Positions 5,033-7,212 of a DNA stretch of 7,212 nt are shown in pieces (position 1 is the stretch's first letter; every line of letters begins with the position of its first letter). Location of the stretch: contig SLMR01000279.1 of assembly GCA_007133445.1 (NCBI GenBank), positions 1 through 7,212 on the forward strand. The letters run 5' to 3'. A program made the translations under genes and the position numbers. Under the pieces are notes generated by a model, which saw only the letters and a list, made by a program, of their open reading frames with translations, was not told the DNA's origin and did no database searches. Source of the DNA: Aquisalimonas sp. Its GTDB lineage: Bacteria > Pseudomonadota > Gammaproteobacteria > Nitrococcales > Aquisalimonadaceae.

Positions 5033-6592
5033 ATGGACCAGGCCACTGCCGACAGCCACACCCGCCATCACCGCATCATCATCATCGGGTCCGGGTTCTC
5101 AGGGCTGGGTACGGCCATTCATCTGAAGGGCTACGGGGAAGAGGATTTCCTGGTGCTCGAGAAGGAGGCTGGCGTCGGTGGCACCTGGTGGGTGAATCAC
5201 TACCCGGGCTGCGCCTGCGACGTGGAGTCGCACCTGTACTCGTTCTCCTTCGAGCTCAATCCCGAGTGGTCGCGGCTTTACGCGACCCAGCCGGAGATCC
5301 GCGACTATCTCAACCATTGTGCCGACAAGTACGGCGTCCGGCCCCACGTTCGCCTCAACACCGCCGTGCAGCGCCTGGAGTGGGACGCGCCGCGCCGGCG
5401 CTGGCGGGTGGCAACGGATGCCGGCGACTGGACCGCGGATATCGTGGTCTCCGGCATGGGCGGGTTGTCGAAGCCCGCGCTTCCGGATATTCCCGGCATC
5501 GAGCGCTTCCGCGGCCATGCCTTCCACTCCCAGCGCTGGGACCACGACTACGACCTGACCGGCAGGCGGGTGGCGGTGATCGGCACCGGTGCCTCGGCCA
5601 TCCAGTTCGTGCCGCAGATCCAGCCGCAGGTCCAGCGCCTGGATCTCTACCAGCGCACGCCGCCATGGATCGTGCCCAAACCCGATCGCCCCATCCCTCC
5701 CTGGAAGCAGCGCCTGTACCGCCGCTGGCCCGCCGCCCAGAAGCTGGTGCGGGGTGCCATCTACGGGGTGCTCGAGGGGCGGGTGCTGCCTTTCGCCATC
5801 AATCCGCGGCTCATGGCCTGGCCGCAGCGCCAGGCCATGCGGCACCTGCAGCGCCAGGTGAAGGATCCGGATCTGCGCCGCAGACTGACGCCGGACTACA
5901 CCTTCGGCTGCAAGCGCGTGCTGATCGCCGACGACTACTATCCGGCGGTCACCCAACCCAACGTCGAACTCGTCACCACCGGCATCCGCGAGATCCGCGA
6001 ACACGGGATCGTCGACAACGCGGGCCACGAGCGGCAGGTGGATGCCCTCATCTTCGGCACCGGCTTCCATGCCGCCGACCCGATCCCCGAAGGCATGATC
6101 ATCGGCCGCGATGGCCAGGATCTGGGCGCCCTGTGGCGGGATGGCCCGGCGGCGTACAAGGGCACCACGGTGGCCGGCTTCCCCAACCTGTTCTTCCTAA
6201 TGGGGCCGAACACGGGCCTGGGGCACAGCTCCGTGGTCTACATGATCGAATCCCAGATCCGCTACGTGATGGACGCGCTGCGGCACATGGACCGGGAGCG
6301 CATCGCCAGCCTGGACGTGCTGCCCGAGGCCGAGGCGGCCTACAACGCGCGGGTGCAGGGGAAGCTCGGCAGCGCGGTGTGGAACACCGGCGGCTGCCGC
6401 AGCTGGTACCTGCACCCGGTGAGCGGCCGCAACGTCACCCTGTGGCCGGACTTCACCTGGCGCTTCCGGCGCGAGACCCGCCGTTTCGACCCGCAGGCCT
6501 ATCGGCTGGAGTACGGGGATGCCCCGGCCAGCCGGTGCGGCAGTGCGGGCACGGCCGGCGGCGAGGCGCCCGCGGGGCGTCAGTCGGCGTAG
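5033..6592 (+). CDS. Baeyer-Villiger-type flavin monooxygenase (FAD, NADPH)
   Basis: A 519-residue cytosolic flavoprotein that would use NADPH and O2 to insert oxygen into a ketone, or oxygenate a heteroatom; the substrate is unknown. In order: FAD-binding Rossmann motif GSGFSG (19-24); GVGGTWW (47-53) with YPGCACDVESHLYSFSF (57-73), strongly typical of the family; the Baeyer-Villiger fingerprint F-x-G-x-x-x-H-x-x-x-W-D at 159-170; the NADPH-binding motif GTGASA (184-189); and a late FGTGF segment near 343-347. Length is close to the usual 480-550. AGGAG at 5019-5023, 9 nt upstream, supports the ATG at 5033. The last 25 or so residues are Gly/Ala-rich and may be a loose tail. It is separated from nadK by the palindrome island, so it probably has its own promoter. 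Its 3' end overlaps the convergent gene by 13 bp. The family call is strong. Confidence 0.93.
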   Translation: MDQATADSHTRHHRIIIIGSGFSGLGTAIHLKGYGEEDFLVLEKEAGVGGTWWVNHYPGCACDVESHLYSFSFELNPEWSRLYATQPEIRDYLNHCADKYGVRPHVRLNTAVQRLEWDAPRRRWRVATDAGDWTADIVVSGMGGLSKPALPDIPGIERFRGHAFHSQRWDHDYDLTGRRVAVIGTGASAIQFVPQIQPQVQRLDLYQRTPPWIVPKPDRPIPPWKQRLYRRWPAAQKLVRGAIYGVLEGRVLPFAINPRLMAWPQRQAMRHLQRQVKDPDLRRRLTPDYTFGCKRVLIADDYYPAVTQPNVELVTTGIREIREHGIVDNAGHERQVDALIFGTGFHAADPIPEGMIIGRDGQDLGALWRDGPAAYKGTTVAGFPNLFFLMGPNTGLGHSSVVYMIESQIRYVMDALRHMDRERIASLDVLPEAEAAYNARVQGKLGSAVWNTGGCRSWYLHPVSGRNVTLWPDFTWRFRRETRRFDPQAYRLEYGDAPASRCGSAGTAGGEAPAGRQSA

Positions 6593-7212
6593 CGCCGCTC
6601 GTGATCCAGGATGAACTGCTGCAGGTCTTCCAGATCATGGAAATCCCGGACGCCGATCTCCCCTTCTCGGACCGGCTCGCTGCCCGGGTGGTCACCGTGC
6701 AGCCACTGCCAGGTGACCTGGCCCGGGTAGACCAGGGGGATCTCCGTCCATTCCAGCGCGTCCTCGTCCGGGGTGCCGTCGGTGCGAACCGCGACCACAT
6801 CGGCGCCGTCCACCTCCAGCCCCAGCGTCTGCGGCAGTGACACCCGGTGCCAGCGCGCGCCGACCGCGCCGGAGTGCACCGCGAAGGCGACGTTGTATGT
6901 CTCGCCCTCTTCCAGGGTCTTGCTGTCGAGGCTGTTGGGCGCCTCCATGCTGCGGGTCAGCGTGATCCGCCAGCGCCCGTTCTCGTAGCCGCCCTCGGAG
7001 CGGATGGCGCCGCGGCTGCCGTCGGGCTGGCGCAGGAAGCGCTGGGGAATGACGTCGCCCTCCTGCCAGTCGTGATCCGGGTCGAACGGCACGGCGTTGT
7101 GCTCGGCGATGAAGTACGGGTCGTCCTGGCCGTACTCGCGGTTGATGAGCTTGTCCCAGTCCAGCGCCCGGCGGCCGGTGGTCTCAGGATCGAACATCCA
7201 GGTGGGCTGTTC
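6580..7212 (-). CDS. Ethylbenzene dehydrogenase-related haem-binding protein (partial)
   Basis: The C-terminal 210 residues of a longer protein; the frame stays open to the window edge (EQPTW precedes the first Met at 7197-7195), so that Met is probably internal and the N-terminus, with any signal peptide or cytochrome domain, is missing. The segment from RWRITLTRSMEAPN through ETYNVAFAVHSG to HRVSLPQTLGLEV, together with DPETTGRRALDWDKL, looks like the EB_dh domain (the haem b-binding gamma subunit fold of ethylbenzene and DMSO-dehydrogenase-type enzymes), usually periplasmic. In those enzymes haem is bound by Met and Lys; candidate residues exist here (Met in RSMEAPN, Lys in SKTLEEG) but the assignment is not proven. 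It would serve electron transfer in a respiratory chain (inference). The gene is convergent with the monooxygenase and its stop lies inside that gene's end. Confidence 0.75.
   Translation of the reverse strand, partial: EQPTWMFDPETTGRRALDWDKLINREYGQDDPYFIAEHNAVPFDPDHDWQEGDVIPQRFLRQPDGSRGAIRSEGGYENGRWRITLTRSMEAPNSLDSKTLEEGETYNVAFAVHSGAVGARWHRVSLPQTLGLEVDGADVVAVRTDGTPDEDALEWTEIPLVYPGQVTWQWLHGDHPGSEPVREGEIGVRDFHDLEDLQQFILDHERRYAD

Noticed and set aside
5188..6840. 550-codon plus-strand open frame
   Set aside because: It is an out-of-frame shadow of the monooxygenase, with Arg/Pro/Gly-rich low-complexity translation, and runs on antisense to the haem-protein gene.

Overview
The window is GC-rich, tightly packed chromosomal DNA. 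Its content (high GC, UMF1-type transporter, DUF457/YdjM-like membrane protein, ethylbenzene-dehydrogenase-like haem domain, REP-type palindromes) suggests a gammaproteobacterium, perhaps a halophilic Ectothiorhodospiraceae-like lineage. That placement is an impression from gene content, not a measured result. No phage, plasmid, CRISPR, rRNA or tRNA signal was seen.

Layout. Positions 1-220 are non-coding and hold two copies of a small palindromic repeat (one cut by the window edge). A small alpha/beta hydrolase gene (221-721, minus) is divergent from a TetR-like regulator (814-1482, plus), with a 92-bp shared promoter region. Three plus-strand genes follow closely: a YdjM/DUF457-type membrane metal-dependent hydrolase (1527-2582, apparently starting at CTG), a UMF1/Atg22-type MFS transporter (2588-3973) and a short NAD kinase (4013-4780). 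The gaps of 44, 5 and 39 bp suggest one transcript with the regulator.

Positions 4781-5032 form a gene-free island built almost wholly of nested palindromes. A 35-nt inverted repeat (34 matches) encloses a second inverted pair made of the same 23-nt element seen at the left end of the window, plus a third small palindrome. Each unit has a GTAG or GGAG tetranucleotide beside a short stem-loop, the layout of REP sequences mobilised by RAYT (TnpA_REP) transposases. Next comes a Baeyer-Villiger-type flavin monooxygenase (5033-6592, plus). It meets, tail to tail with a 13-bp overlap, a partial minus-strand gene for an ethylbenzene-dehydrogenase-related haem-binding protein that runs off the right edge.

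The genes do not form an obvious pathway. NAD kinase supplies the NADP(H) that the monooxygenase needs, but the palindrome island lies between them and no functional coupling is shown. The features most worth a second look are the REP-like mosaic, the CTG start beside an 11-bp tandem repeat, and a NAD kinase that looks like the short alphaproteobacterial type.
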